A stretch of 31,683 bases of DNA from Ruminococcaceae bacterium UBA1417 (GTDB lineage: Bacteria > Bacillota > Clostridia > Oscillospirales > Acutalibacteraceae), in the NCBI GenBank assembly GCA_002305575.1, contig DBPP01000023.1:1-31683 (forward strand). Reading direction: 5' to 3'. The position numbers and the translations under genes were made by a program. Below are positions 8,152-15,049 of the stretch, in pieces (the first letter of the stretch is position 1; each line of letters opens with the position of its first letter). Under the pieces are notes generated by a model. The model did no database searches. It saw only the letters and a program-made list of their open reading frames with translations, and was not told the DNA's origin.

Positions 8152-8182
8152 AAAAAAGGGACTGCCCGAGAGCAATCCCTTT
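8152..8182 (-). terminator. Intrinsic terminator of the LCP/nucleotidyltransferase operon
   Basis: Minus strand 11-bp stem (arms AAAGGGATTGC and GCAGTCCCTTT, one G-T wobble on this strand) with a 6-base loop, running into TTTTTT. It lies 20 bases after the stop of the mini-protein gene. Confidence 0.9.
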
Positions 8183-8202
8183 CCCATCCATCAACGGCCG
8201 CG

Positions 8203-8394
8203 TTACTTCGCTTTTCGGCTGCGCACGATCAGCCAGACCGCCAGCGCAACCACCGCAATGCCCGACACAACGACAATCGCGATGATCAGCCCAAACGGCC
8301 GTGTGTCACCGGTGGGCGGTACAGGCGCAAAGCCGCACAATGCCGACACAGTCACAAGTGTCCAGAGCAGCGCCAAAATATTCTTTTTCACCAT
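8203..8394 (-). CDS. 63-residue membrane protein made of a signal/TM segment plus an LPxTG-like sorting signal
   Basis: From the ATG at 8394 (AGAGG about 8 bases upstream; an in-frame TTG at 8409 is less likely). Residues 5-23 are hydrophobic after a KK pair. Residues 25-30 read VPPTGD, residues 36-57 form a second hydrophobic span, and the end is RSRKAK. A PxTGD step, hydrophobic span and basic tail is the layout of a sortase-recognised C-terminal anchor, here with essentially no mature domain. No sortase lies in the window. It is the last gene of the envelope operon, 18 bases after the PH-domain gene. It could also be a plain two-span membrane peptide. Confidence 0.7.
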   Translation of the reverse strand: MVKKNILALLWTLVTVSALCGFAPVPPTGDTRPFGLIIAIVVVSGIAVVALAVWLIVRSRKAK

Positions 8395-8412
8395 GCATCC
8401 ACCTCTCAAAAC

Positions 8413-8811
8413 TCAAAGCAGGGGATCCTCATCCGCCTCATCACCGCCGGGGCCGAAAAATTCTCTGCCTACGATGCCGCGTTCCTCACGCGCCTTTTCC
8501 ACCCATCGGGAAAGGTTGTTTTTGACCCGGATGGAATCCTTGATGTTTCGCATGAAAACGACGCGTTGGGCGTCGCCCTTACAGGTCAGCGTGATCGTAC
8601 CCATACCGCAAAGCTTCTGGCCAAGCGTACGCGTCAGGCAGATGTCCGTCACGCGGTAGAGCAGCAGCTCATCATAATGCGTGCTCAGGAGGCCCTTCTG
8701 GGTGTAAAGACGGTCTCCCGTCAGCGCATACTTGGTGAAGGACCAGGGAAACCACAGCCAGTGCTTGCGCCCCTCCCAGAGGATTTCATCATCTGTGAAC
8801 TCAACGGCCAT
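8413..8811 (-). CDS. Bacterial PH-domain (DUF304/bPH_2-type) protein
   Basis: 132 residues. The segment ALTGDRLYTQKGLLSTHYDE, followed by LLLYRVTDICLTRTLGQKLC and GTITLTCKGD, is the typical beta-strand pattern of small bacterial PH (DUF304) domains, which are usually membrane-associated and of unknown biochemical role. There is no transmembrane pair before the domain as in YdbS-like proteins, only a tryptophan-rich WLWFPWSF segment that could insert in the membrane surface. The C-terminus is acidic. AAGGAAGG precedes the ATG. It lies 25 bases after the nucleotidyltransferase and 18 bases before the mini-protein gene. Confidence 0.82.
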   Translation of the reverse strand: MAVEFTDDEILWEGRKHWLWFPWSFTKYALTGDRLYTQKGLLSTHYDELLLYRVTDICLTRTLGQKLCGMGTITLTCKGDAQRVVFMRNIKDSIRVKNNLSRWVEKAREERGIVGREFFGPGGDEADEDPLL

Positions 8812-8836
8812 CCGTCTGCACCTTCCTTATCCAAGC

Positions 8837-9754
8837 TCACTGCCAGAGCGGGTCCGTATACTTCCCCGCCTGCATCATATCGGCCAGCGCCTGCATGACA
8901 ACCGGCTTATCTTCTTTATACGTCACGCCGAACCACTTGTCGGCAGACTTCAGCACGCGCACGTCCGCTTTACCCATACGGATACAATCGTTGACAACAA
9001 ACGGGAGAAAATACTCCGCCTTGAGCGGATTCTTCGGCATATCGTTCTGCAGAAATGCCTCGAAGCCGCGCTGCAAATCGTCGATAAACTCCGGCGTAAA
9101 TCCCCAGAAATTCATGGAAACCGTGGCATCCTCCGGCAGCGCGTTCCACGTTGTACCGTCATCCTCTGTGTAGGCGATGCCCTCCGGCCGGCGCTCAATG
9201 TGTGTGCGCTCCACAACGGTGTCGAGCACGCCGTCCTGCTCCACGCAGATGCCGCGCGCGACATGACCGTTTTCGCTCAGCGTATTCTTGAGGTGGTAGC
9301 CGACCATCGCCCAGTGAGACTTCGAGTCCGGCTGCGCCGTCTGCAAAAAGGCGCTGATCTTCTGGAACGCTTCCGCGCCATAATAATCGTCGGCGTTGAT
9401 GACGGTAAACGGCGCATCAATCTGCGCGCGGGCCGCCAACACCGCATGGCCTGTGCCCCACGGCTTCACACGCCCTTCGGGCACCGTATAGCCCGCCGGC
9501 AAATCCGTCAGCTTTTGAAATGCGTACTCCACGGGAATGTACTTAGAGACACGGTCCCCCACGACCTCTCGAAAATCCGCGTACAGCTCTTCCTTAATGA
9601 TGAAAATCACCTTGGAAAAGCCGGCGTGCAGCGCATCAAATATGGAAAAATCCATGATGATTTCTCCATTCTTGCCCACCGGGTCCATCTGCTTCAGGCC
9701 GCCGTACCGGCTGCCCATACCGGCCGCCATAACGACCAAAATCGGTTTCTGCAT
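8837..9754 (-). CDS. Sugar-phosphate nucleotidyltransferase-like protein
   Basis: 305 residues. The N-terminus PILVVMAAGMGSRYGGLKQM is the NTP-transferase nucleotide-binding loop (G-x-G-x-R ... K). A downstream PWGTGHAVLAAR block and VINADDYYG fit the metal/substrate region of the fold. The family activates a sugar phosphate to an NDP-sugar, often UDP- or dTDP-glucose, for wall or capsule polymers; the exact sugar is not determinable here. It follows the LCP gene by 80 bases without a clear terminator, so the two probably form one envelope operon. GGAGAG lies about 10 bases before the ATG. Confidence 0.88.
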   Translation of the reverse strand: MQKPILVVMAAGMGSRYGGLKQMDPVGKNGEIIMDFSIFDALHAGFSKVIFIIKEELYADFREVVGDRVSKYIPVEYAFQKLTDLPAGYTVPEGRVKPWGTGHAVLAARAQIDAPFTVINADDYYGAEAFQKISAFLQTAQPDSKSHWAMVGYHLKNTLSENGHVARGICVEQDGVLDTVVERTHIERRPEGIAYTEDDGTTWNALPEDATVSMNFWGFTPEFIDDLQRGFEAFLQNDMPKNPLKAEYFLPFVVNDCIRMGKADVRVLKSADKWFGVTYKEDKPVVMQALADMMQAGKYTDPLWQ

Positions 9755-9834
9755 ACCACTATCGCTCTCCGTTCCTCATTGATGATCTATGTGAATATGT
9801 AAAGCATCGTTCCGCACGCGGGTTCCGCCGACGC

Positions 9835-10929
9835 TTATCCGACAAACTTGTCCTCGTAAATAAACCGGCGGATGTGCGCACCGGCCACATCTACATCATA
9901 AAGCCACATCCAGCCGCCACCCTCGGCATAGCCGGATTCGTAACCCTCTTCTTCACTCGGAATCGACAGGCGCTCAATCTCAAAGCCATTGAGCACGATC
10001 GGTGCAAAGCTGAGAATTTTGTCCATGCTGAGGGATGTCTCGCACAGCGGCGCGAGCTTGCTGATCAGCCCCGGATACTCCAGCTTGGAGATTGTCGGCA
10101 GCTTCTCAAGCAACGCAGACAAAACCTCCTGCTGCCGCTCAACACGCTCGTTGTCATCGCCGATGTAGCGGATACGCCCGTAGGCCACCGCCTGATCGCC
10201 GTTCAAATGGGCTACACCCGCACTGCCGGAATACGGCTCACCATTCCCCGCCAAAGATTCCGGGCTGGAAGACGCCAAACTCGCAAGGTTTTTATTCATC
10301 TGGGTGATTTCATCATCCGTCAATTCAATGTCCACACCGCCGAAGGCATCGACGATTTCTGCCATCGCCGAAAAATTCACCGTAACATAATCCTCAATAT
10401 CGAGGCCAAAATTCTGGTTGATCGTCTTGATGGCCAGTTCCGGACCGCCGTAGGCATACGCATGGTTCAGCTTGTCATAGCCGGAATCATACCCGCACTG
10501 CTCGCCGATATAGACGCGCACGTCGCGCATGATCGAGGTCAGCTTGATTTTACCGTGGATGTTATCGATCGACATGACCATGATCGCATCGCTACGGCCG
10601 GAGAAGGTCCCATCATACGACCGTGCATCCACGCCGAATAACGCGATATTCGTGATGCCCTGCGCGCTCTCCGTCTGCGCCTGCGCCTGTTCCGAAATGC
10701 CGAGTTCCGTCTTATCTTTCGTAATGGTGGTCGTTTTCAGGCCGCCCAACATAAAGGTGGACGCATAGACCAGAAGACCGCCAACCAAAATGCACAGCGT
10801 AAACAGAAAACCGAGGAAAACCTTCAGCCCGGTTCTTTTTTTCTTTTTCTGGTTCCTGTACAAAGCCCGCTTGGAAGTATAGCTCGAGATATCCTCAAAG
10901 TTATCGCGGCGCTGCTTTCCCTTAGCCAT
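9835..10929 (-). CDS. LytR-CpsA-Psr (LCP) family cell-wall polymer ligase
   Basis: 364 residues from the ATG at 10929; a GTG four codons upstream is possible and neither start has a strong ribosome site. The layout is a basic cytoplasmic N-terminus (KKKKRTGLK), one membrane span (about residues 37-60), a spacer, then the LCP domain with ITNIALFGVDARS, SDAIMVMSIDN, the active-site-type RDVRVYI and KLNHAYAYGG. LCP enzymes transfer undecaprenyl-linked glycopolymers (teichoic-acid-like chains, capsule) to peptidoglycan on the outer face of the membrane. Its neighbour, a nucleotidyltransferase, could feed the same polymer. A consensus promoter overlaps the 3' end of the upstream gtrA-like gene. 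Confidence 0.94.
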   Translation of the reverse strand: MAKGKQRRDNFEDISSYTSKRALYRNQKKKKRTGLKVFLGFLFTLCILVGGLLVYASTFMLGGLKTTTITKDKTELGISEQAQAQTESAQGITNIALFGVDARSYDGTFSGRSDAIMVMSIDNIHGKIKLTSIMRDVRVYIGEQCGYDSGYDKLNHAYAYGGPELAIKTINQNFGLDIEDYVTVNFSAMAEIVDAFGGVDIELTDDEITQMNKNLASLASSSPESLAGNGEPYSGSAGVAHLNGDQAVAYGRIRYIGDDNERVERQQEVLSALLEKLPTISKLEYPGLISKLAPLCETSLSMDKILSFAPIVLNGFEIERLSIPSEEEGYESGYAEGGGWMWLYDVDVAGAHIRRFIYEDKFVG

Positions 10930-11048
10930 TCCAATTACCACGCTTCCGCATCAGGCGAAAGCCATCCTTTCCAAATGAAATCCGGCCCGGCACGGCGGCC
11001 GGCTTTTCTTCCGCCAAAGCGGATTTACCGGTTTGCTTTATTTTACAT

Positions 11049-11077
11049 ATTATAAGCCTGTCAGGCAGATTCGTCAA
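11049..11077 (-). promoter_or_regulatory. Promoter of the LCP operon
   Basis: Minus strand -35 TTGACG (11072-11077), 17-base spacer, perfect -10 TATAAT (11049-11054), overlapping the last codons of the gtrA-like gene. The spacer contains the inverted repeat GCCTG-N-CAGGC (11056-11066), a possible operator. Confidence 0.82.
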
Positions 11078-11501
11078 CGCCCCGTTTCTTACGAAAAACG
11101 AGCCACTTGCTCAAAATATAATTCGTGAGAATGACAATCACATTCGCCGCAAGCTTCACCACCTTGTCGTTGATGTGCAGCAAATCGACACCGGCGAACA
11201 TCAGTCCCATCTCCAAAAAACCCGAAAACAGTCGGCAGGCAAAAAAGCGTGCAGCCTCCAGACCTACGGCGCGCAGGCCATGCGCCCGGCTTTCAAACAC
11301 CCACCGCCGGTTGGTGCAATAGGCAAATGTGACCGAGACAATCCACGACAGCGCGGTGGAGGCCATATAGGGGATATGAAACAAATCCACAAAGCACCAG
11401 TAGGAAAAAAAGCTGACGAGCGTCGTCAGACCGCCAAACACCACATAGAGGATTATTTCGCGGTACTTATCCCAAAGCCCTTTCCATTGATTCAAAGCCA
11501 C
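11061..11501 (-). CDS. GtrA family membrane protein
   Basis: 146 residues with four hydrophobic spans (about 17-36, 44-62, 84-105, 112-131) and the family pattern YVVFGGLTTLVSFFSYW, TALSWIVSVTFAYCTNRRWVF and the closing ILTNYILSKWLVFRKK. GtrA-like proteins are thought to flip or help transfer polyprenyl-linked sugars for surface glycosylation. The start is GTG at 11501, or the TTG at 11495, which sits 8 bases from AAGAGG. It begins 14 bases after trxB and is co-transcribed with it, while functionally it fits the LCP operon that follows. Confidence 0.88.
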   Translation of the reverse strand: MALNQWKGLWDKYREIILYVVFGGLTTLVSFFSYWCFVDLFHIPYMASTALSWIVSVTFAYCTNRRWVFESRAHGLRAVGLEAARFFACRLFSGFLEMGLMFAGVDLLHINDKVVKLAANVIVILTNYILSKWLVFRKKRGVDESA

Positions 11502-11515
11502 CGCCTCTTTCCCGC

Positions 11516-12439
11516 TCAGGACAAATACGCTTCCGCGGCATATGCAGCTACCGCCCCGTCCGCCGCAGCCGTGACAATTTGACGCAGCGGCTTTTTACGG
11601 CAGTCCCCCGCTGCAAAGACACCGGGCAGATTCGTCCGCGTATCCTCGCCGGCTGTGAAGTAACCGGCGGAATCCAGCTCTACTGCACCGCGCGCAAAAT
11701 CTGTGGCGGGCACATTGCCCACCGCCACAAACAGACCGTCCAGCGCCAGCTCGCGCTCCGCCTGCGTTTTGACATTTTGCACCCGAATGCCGCAAACACG
11801 CCCGTCTTCCAAGATCTCCGTCACAACGCTGTCCCAAAGGATCTCGACGTTCGGTTTATCGAGCTTTCTGGTATAGCTCTTGGAGGCGCGCAGTGTATCG
11901 CGCCTGTGAATGAGATACACCTTTTCACACAGCGAGGAAAGAAAAACTGCGTCCGCCGCCGCCGTATCGCCGCCACCAACAACCGCCACCGTTTTTCCCC
12001 GATAAAACGCGCCGTCGCACGTGGCGCAATAGGACACGCCCTTGCCCCGCAGTGCCGTTTCATTCGGCAGACCAAGCAGGCGCGGCGCAGCGCCCGGGGC
12101 GAGAATGACGCATCTCGCGCGGTAAACGCCGTCCTTGGTTTCCAGTCGTTTGGTCTCTCCGTCCACGCGCAAGGCCTGCACCTCCGCATAGGTCTGCTGC
12201 ACACCGAACTGCTCCGCCTGAATCTTCATATTCATCGCCAGCGTAAAGCCATCGGTGATGCCGGGAAAGCCGGGATAATTTTCAATTTCATTCGTCGTGG
12301 CCATCTGACCACCCGGCGAAAGTTTTTCGAGCACCAGAGTATCCAGTCCGGCTCTGCCGCAATACAATGCTGCAGTAAGGCCTGCCGGTCCCGCACCGAC
12401 AACAATCACATCATACACTTTATCAAATTCAGGTTTCAT
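11516..12439 (-). CDS. trxB: Thioredoxin reductase (NADPH) family flavoprotein
   Basis: 307 residues from the ATG at 12439, with AAAGGAA 10 bases upstream; a longer open frame to 12580 runs through the promoter and is not credible. FAD-binding GAGPAG lies at about 15-20, the redox-active CATC at 138-141, the second dinucleotide loop GGGDTA at 155-160, and HRRDTLRA at 178-185, the NADPH-type pattern, followed by the FAD-binding GVFAAGDC near the C-terminus. It reduces thioredoxin or a similar small dithiol protein in the cytoplasm. No thioredoxin gene is adjacent. It is the first gene of a trxB-gtrA transcript. A ferredoxin-dependent relative is possible but the HRRD..R motif argues for NADPH. 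Confidence 0.93.
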   Translation of the reverse strand: MKPEFDKVYDVIVVGAGPAGLTAALYCGRAGLDTLVLEKLSPGGQMATTNEIENYPGFPGITDGFTLAMNMKIQAEQFGVQQTYAEVQALRVDGETKRLETKDGVYRARCVILAPGAAPRLLGLPNETALRGKGVSYCATCDGAFYRGKTVAVVGGGDTAAADAVFLSSLCEKVYLIHRRDTLRASKSYTRKLDKPNVEILWDSVVTEILEDGRVCGIRVQNVKTQAERELALDGLFVAVGNVPATDFARGAVELDSAGYFTAGEDTRTNLPGVFAAGDCRKKPLRQIVTAAADGAVAAYAAEAYLS

Positions 12440-12517
12440 AGCCAAAAAATTCCTTTCTGACGCATTATTCCGTTTATAGGCTGCCCCCGCACAGGGAAGG
12501 CATGCGTTTGTGCTTTC

Positions 12518-12546
12518 AGTATAGCATAACTTTTTGCTTATGACAA
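12518..12546 (-). promoter_or_regulatory. Promoter of trxB
   Basis: Minus strand -35 TTGTCA (12541-12546), 17-base spacer, -10 TATACT (12518-12523), giving a leader of about 70 bases. Confidence 0.8.
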
Positions 12547-12599
12547 TTCCTTTCTGGCCGAACAACCCTTTCGTGCTCACCGAGCCTGCCTAGAACTGC

Positions 12600-12631
12600 A
12601 AAAGGAGCCCTTCCGTTTCCGAAAGAGCTCC
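12600..12631 (-). terminator. Intrinsic terminator of the giant RNA
   Basis: Minus strand 12-bp stem, arms GGAGCUCUUUCG and CGGAAGGGCUCC, with a GAAA loop followed by UUUU. Two of the pairs are U-G wobbles that would be C-A mismatches on the plus strand, so this is a minus-strand terminator. Confidence 0.88.
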
Positions 12632-13490
12632 CTGTCGTTTTGTTTTATGCGGTTATCTTAAAGATGAGATCAATGCGTTTTCTTTGCATCTAGTTTCTTA
12701 CTGCATGGGTTTATCCTCTGCCGAAACTCAATGGTTTGGTTCCTTGCTCTTGCTGTTTCAGATGGACAAATCATCTCTTCTGAAACTTACAGGTTATTTG
12801 CTTTCGCCCTTCTTCAGTTTCCTAAAGAACCTCACCTGTACATTGCAAACAACTCCAAACAAAACTTATTTTTCTCGTTCCTCAATGAACTACGCACATT
12901 ATATATTAAGTTTTACTTTGAATCGTTATCATATCCTAGACTTCTGGAACTTACCTGGCCAATCGCTTGTACGTTCGAGATTTTCCATCTCGCAGCTTTC
13001 CTAAAGCCTGAAATATTGCGTGTGCAGATTTCCGAAAGTCCATTTTGCTGTTTTTCTTTTCATGATCCGTTCTCTTTAAAACAATTCTCTGTTTCTTCCG
13101 AAAGCTTTGCTGACACACAAAACCTTCTTTCTACAGATCAATTGTCTCACAGATTCTCCAATTCTTTTAGATTTTTGTTGTTCCAACAAAATCACTATAC
13201 GGAATCAGATTCCTCTGTTCTCAGGATTCCTGTTGAAAACTTTCTCCTGAGGAAAACGGAAACGAAATTGCAGCCGATACTTTACAATTCGATTTGTCTG
13301 CTTCCAATATTCTTTGGAAAAACACGCTGAACTCTTCCATTTTCGTTTAATCTGCTTTTACATCGAAGCCTTTCCGTTTTCTGTGCCGTCTTTTCGACAT
13401 TTACCAGACCTTGGAACATTGCTTTCCCGAATGCCAGCAAACCAAACTTATGGAATTTTCAACTTGTTCTACAGACGCTCTTCTTTATCT

Positions 13491-13529
13491 GTATATTATC
13501 CGAGGCACAATGTGCCGCGGATAATATAC
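13491..13529. repeat. Long near-perfect inverted repeat inside the giant RNA
   Basis: Arms GTATATTATCCG (13491-13502) and CGGATAATATAC (13518-13529), then one mismatch, then GGCAC/GTGCC around a 3-base centre. It is the strongest single helix in the region. Confidence 0.85.
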
Positions 13530-14083
13530 TGCTGCGTTTCGCTGACCATTGGCCCCACCAACTTTCTTTGTAATATTTGCCTTTTCGGCTCCCACAGCTT
13601 TCTTAGAATTTCCGCGCCGCCAAAATCAATTCTCTCGAAATCTCCGCCCCAAATATTTTCCTCTGTTTTGCTTTTTGCTTTGTTTCCTGCTTTTCGCTTA
13701 TACCTCTTGATCCGCTTTTGCGGTATCTTCGGTTTTTCGCTTTTGCTTTGATCCGTTTTTCAAGGAATGTTTCGCTTCAAGCAAAGAGTTAAAATATGGA
13801 GTCTGACGCCGGATGCCTTCTTCCGATCCGGTTCTTACTACGCTTCATTGCAAAGCAGCCATCGGATCTTCATGAAAGACTGTGCATCCAAGAGTTTTCA
13901 CCTCATGCACTTTCATCGCCTTTTCAGAACCTCTTCATTTCTGACTCAGATTCTGCGTGCTGGAACCTATTCGATCTGCTCTTGAAACTTTTTTGAGTTT
14001 CCGCTCTTCAATTACAACTGCTTGCGCTTTGTAATTTTTTGATCTACTTCGCGTACCTTGAGGCTTTCCTCTTGTTCATCTAT

Positions 14084-14112
14084 ATATTAGCACTTGTTTT
14101 CTATTTTGTCAA
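14084..14112 (-). promoter_or_regulatory. Strong promoter of the giant RNA
   Basis: Minus strand -35 TTGACA (14107-14112), 17-base spacer, -10 TAATAT (14084-14089). The 30 bases upstream of the -35 (14113-14143) are almost all A/T, resembling an UP element. The remaining 14144-14332 shows nothing I can support. Confidence 0.87.
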
Positions 14113-14332
14113 CAGTTATTTTAAACTTTTTTGAAAATAATTAGTAACATATGTCACTGGCATTTCTTGTGCAATATGGTGAATCCCTTTTGTCCCCCGG
14201 TGCAAGGTTTCTTTGCGAACGCTGCTCCGCATCCGTCCAAGATCGGCCGCACGGCGGATATCCATCAGCCAATTCATGCGCACAATTCACACATTATTTT
14301 CGAATTGATGCGAAAGGTTTTTGGAAAACGCC

Positions 14333-14361
14333 TTGACTTTGTGGGAAGTTCACGATAAAAT
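14333..14361 (+). promoter_or_regulatory. Promoter of the DUF1292 gene
   Basis: -35 TTGACT (14333-14338), 17-base spacer, -10 TAAAAT (14356-14361). The transcript would begin at a perfect 7-bp hairpin, GCGGATT-GTGG-AATCCGC (14368-14385), which may shield its 5' end. Confidence 0.8.
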
Positions 14362-14412
14362 AAAGATGCGGATTGTGGAATCCGCCCCAATACAGAAAGG
14401 ACGGTTTGAACC

Positions 14413-14721
14413 ATGAGCATAGAAAACGAACAGGATTACGAGGCGGATCTCGTCGTCCTTCTCGACGACGAAGGCAACGAACACGAATTCGAAATCATCG
14501 ATGAGATCGAAACGGATGATGGCTATTTTATGGCGCTGATCCCGACGCTCAACGACGCCGAGGATGACGTCGCAGACGCCGACGAGTATTACATCTTTGA
14601 GCTCGTCAACGTGGACGGCGAAGAGCAGCTTTCCGAAGTGGAAGATGAAGCGCTGCTCGACAAGCTGGCGGATATTTTTGAATCGCGTTACGCACAGGCC
14701 ATGGAGGAAGAAGAGGAATAA
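14413..14721 (+). CDS. DUF1292 family protein
   Basis: 102 residues, strongly acidic. The pattern VVLLDDEGNEHEFEIIDEIE, then YFMALIPTLND, then YYIFELVNVDGEEQLSEVED is the DUF1292 (YrzB-like) fold, a small cytoplasmic protein common in Firmicutes whose function is not known. It ends in a run of glutamates. AAAGGA lies about 11 bases before the ATG. In many Firmicutes this family sits with yrrK/ruvX-type genes, but here it is single, followed at once by a probable 6S RNA with no clear terminator between. Confidence 0.92.
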   Translation: MSIENEQDYEADLVVLLDDEGNEHEFEIIDEIETDDGYFMALIPTLNDAEDDVADADEYYIFELVNVDGEEQLSEVEDEALLDKLADIFESRYAQAMEEEEE

Positions 14722-14763
14722 ACTTCCGCTCATAGGCGTCCTGTACGCGTAAACAATAGAATT

Positions 14764-14965
14764 ACCTGCCCGATACGCGGACCGTGCAAGAATAACCCTA
14801 CACTCAAATAATCGGGAGCCCGGCTCCGCAGGCGGACTGCAGACCTCCCGGCGTCGGCTTTGGCCGGCGTTGGACGAAGGGAGCGAGAACCCTGTGGGAG
14901 GGCACCCACCTGCTTTTTCAGTAGCAGGTTATTGAGAGCACGTTACGGTCGGGCGGGGATTTTTA
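14764..14965 (+). ncRNA. ssrS: Probable 6S RNA
   Basis: About 200 bases that fold as a long imperfect rod. The closing stem is CCTGCCCGA (about 14764-14772) with TCGGGCGGGG near 14949-14958, and CGTGC pairs with GCACG. A central bubble follows (CACTCAAATAA opposite TTATTGAGAG), then inner pairing CTCCC/GGGAG and an apical hairpin CGTCGGC-TTTG-GCCGGCG. The 3' side of the bubble holds GTGGG-AGGGCA-CCCAC and the ACCTGC/GCAGGT hairpin. The string GGGAGGGCACCCACC resembles clostridial 6S RNAs as I recall them. 6S RNA binds the sigma-A RNA polymerase holoenzyme and mimics an open promoter. The 3' end is the stem followed by ATTTTT. No convincing promoter was found, so it may be processed from the DUF1292 transcript. 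Confidence 0.75.
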
Positions 14966-14975
14966 TGACTGTTTC

Positions 14976-14999
14976 AAGGCGGTGAAAACCGCCTTTTTT
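14976..14999 (+). terminator. Intrinsic terminator between the 6S-like RNA and azlC
   Basis: 8-bp perfect stem AAGGCGGT / ACCGCCTT with a GAAA loop and TTTT. It lies about 50 bases before azlC, and no separate azlC promoter was seen after it, so it may also act as an attenuator for azlCD. Confidence 0.85.
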
Positions 15000-15049
15000 C
15001 AATGCTTTCCCCATAAAAGGCGGAAAGCCCAAAAGGAGAATCGCATAAA

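Larger units (their letters stand above)
12600..14077 (-). ncRNA. Candidate giant structured non-coding RNA, about 1.48 kb, class unknown
   Basis: A stretch with no credible protein gene, bounded on the minus strand by a consensus promoter (14084-14112) and an intrinsic terminator (12600-12631). It is visibly AT-richer than its neighbours (two sample lines count 38-45% G+C) and purine-rich on the minus strand. No minus-strand frame of 60 codons exists; plus-strand frames are F/S/L-rich by-products of a pyrimidine-rich strand. Hairpins read as RNA include: 14060-14071 (GAGG-AAAG-CCUC); 14010-14036 (8-bp stem, inner GC-GCAA-GC); 13984-14001 (6 bp); 13872-13916 (6+6+3 bp); 13491-13529 (12+5 bp); 13170-13193 (9 bp, one bulge); 12976-12992 (6 bp, GGAAA loop); 12810-12829 (8 bp, GAAA loop); 12755-12786. 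Long-range pairs exist, for example 13572-13579 with 13650-13657. G-U pairs at 12810-12829, 13548-13562 and in the terminator form only on the minus strand. I cannot match it to OLE, GOLLD, ROOL or HEARO by eye. Confidence 0.72.

Noticed and set aside
12593..12892. A GUGCG string near 12892 as the 5' end of a group II intron.
   Set aside because: Only about 300 bases follow before the terminator, and no domain V hairpin or reverse transcriptase is present.
13845..13916. A 23-codon minus-strand frame (starting MKVHEVKTLG) inside the giant RNA.
   Set aside because: It coincides with the 13872-13916 helix and other stems, and its ribosome site is only 2 bases from the start. Chance is more likely, though a small peptide is not excluded.
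12684..13996. Plus-strand frames of 66 to 199 codons in the AT-rich region, the longest at 12731-13330.
   Set aside because: They are overloaded with F, S and L, have no ribosome sites or family features, and arise because the plus strand is pyrimidine-rich and so poor in stop codons. They run against a promoter-terminator pair on the other strand.
14042..14077. An 11-codon frame at the very 5' end of the giant RNA (MNKRKASRYAK).
   Set aside because: No ribosome site; it overlaps the GAGG-AAAG-CCUC hairpin and would need leaderless translation.
14131..14358. A 75-codon plus-strand frame upstream of the DUF1292 gene.
   Set aside because: It runs through the DUF1292 promoter, has no ribosome site and no recognisable features.
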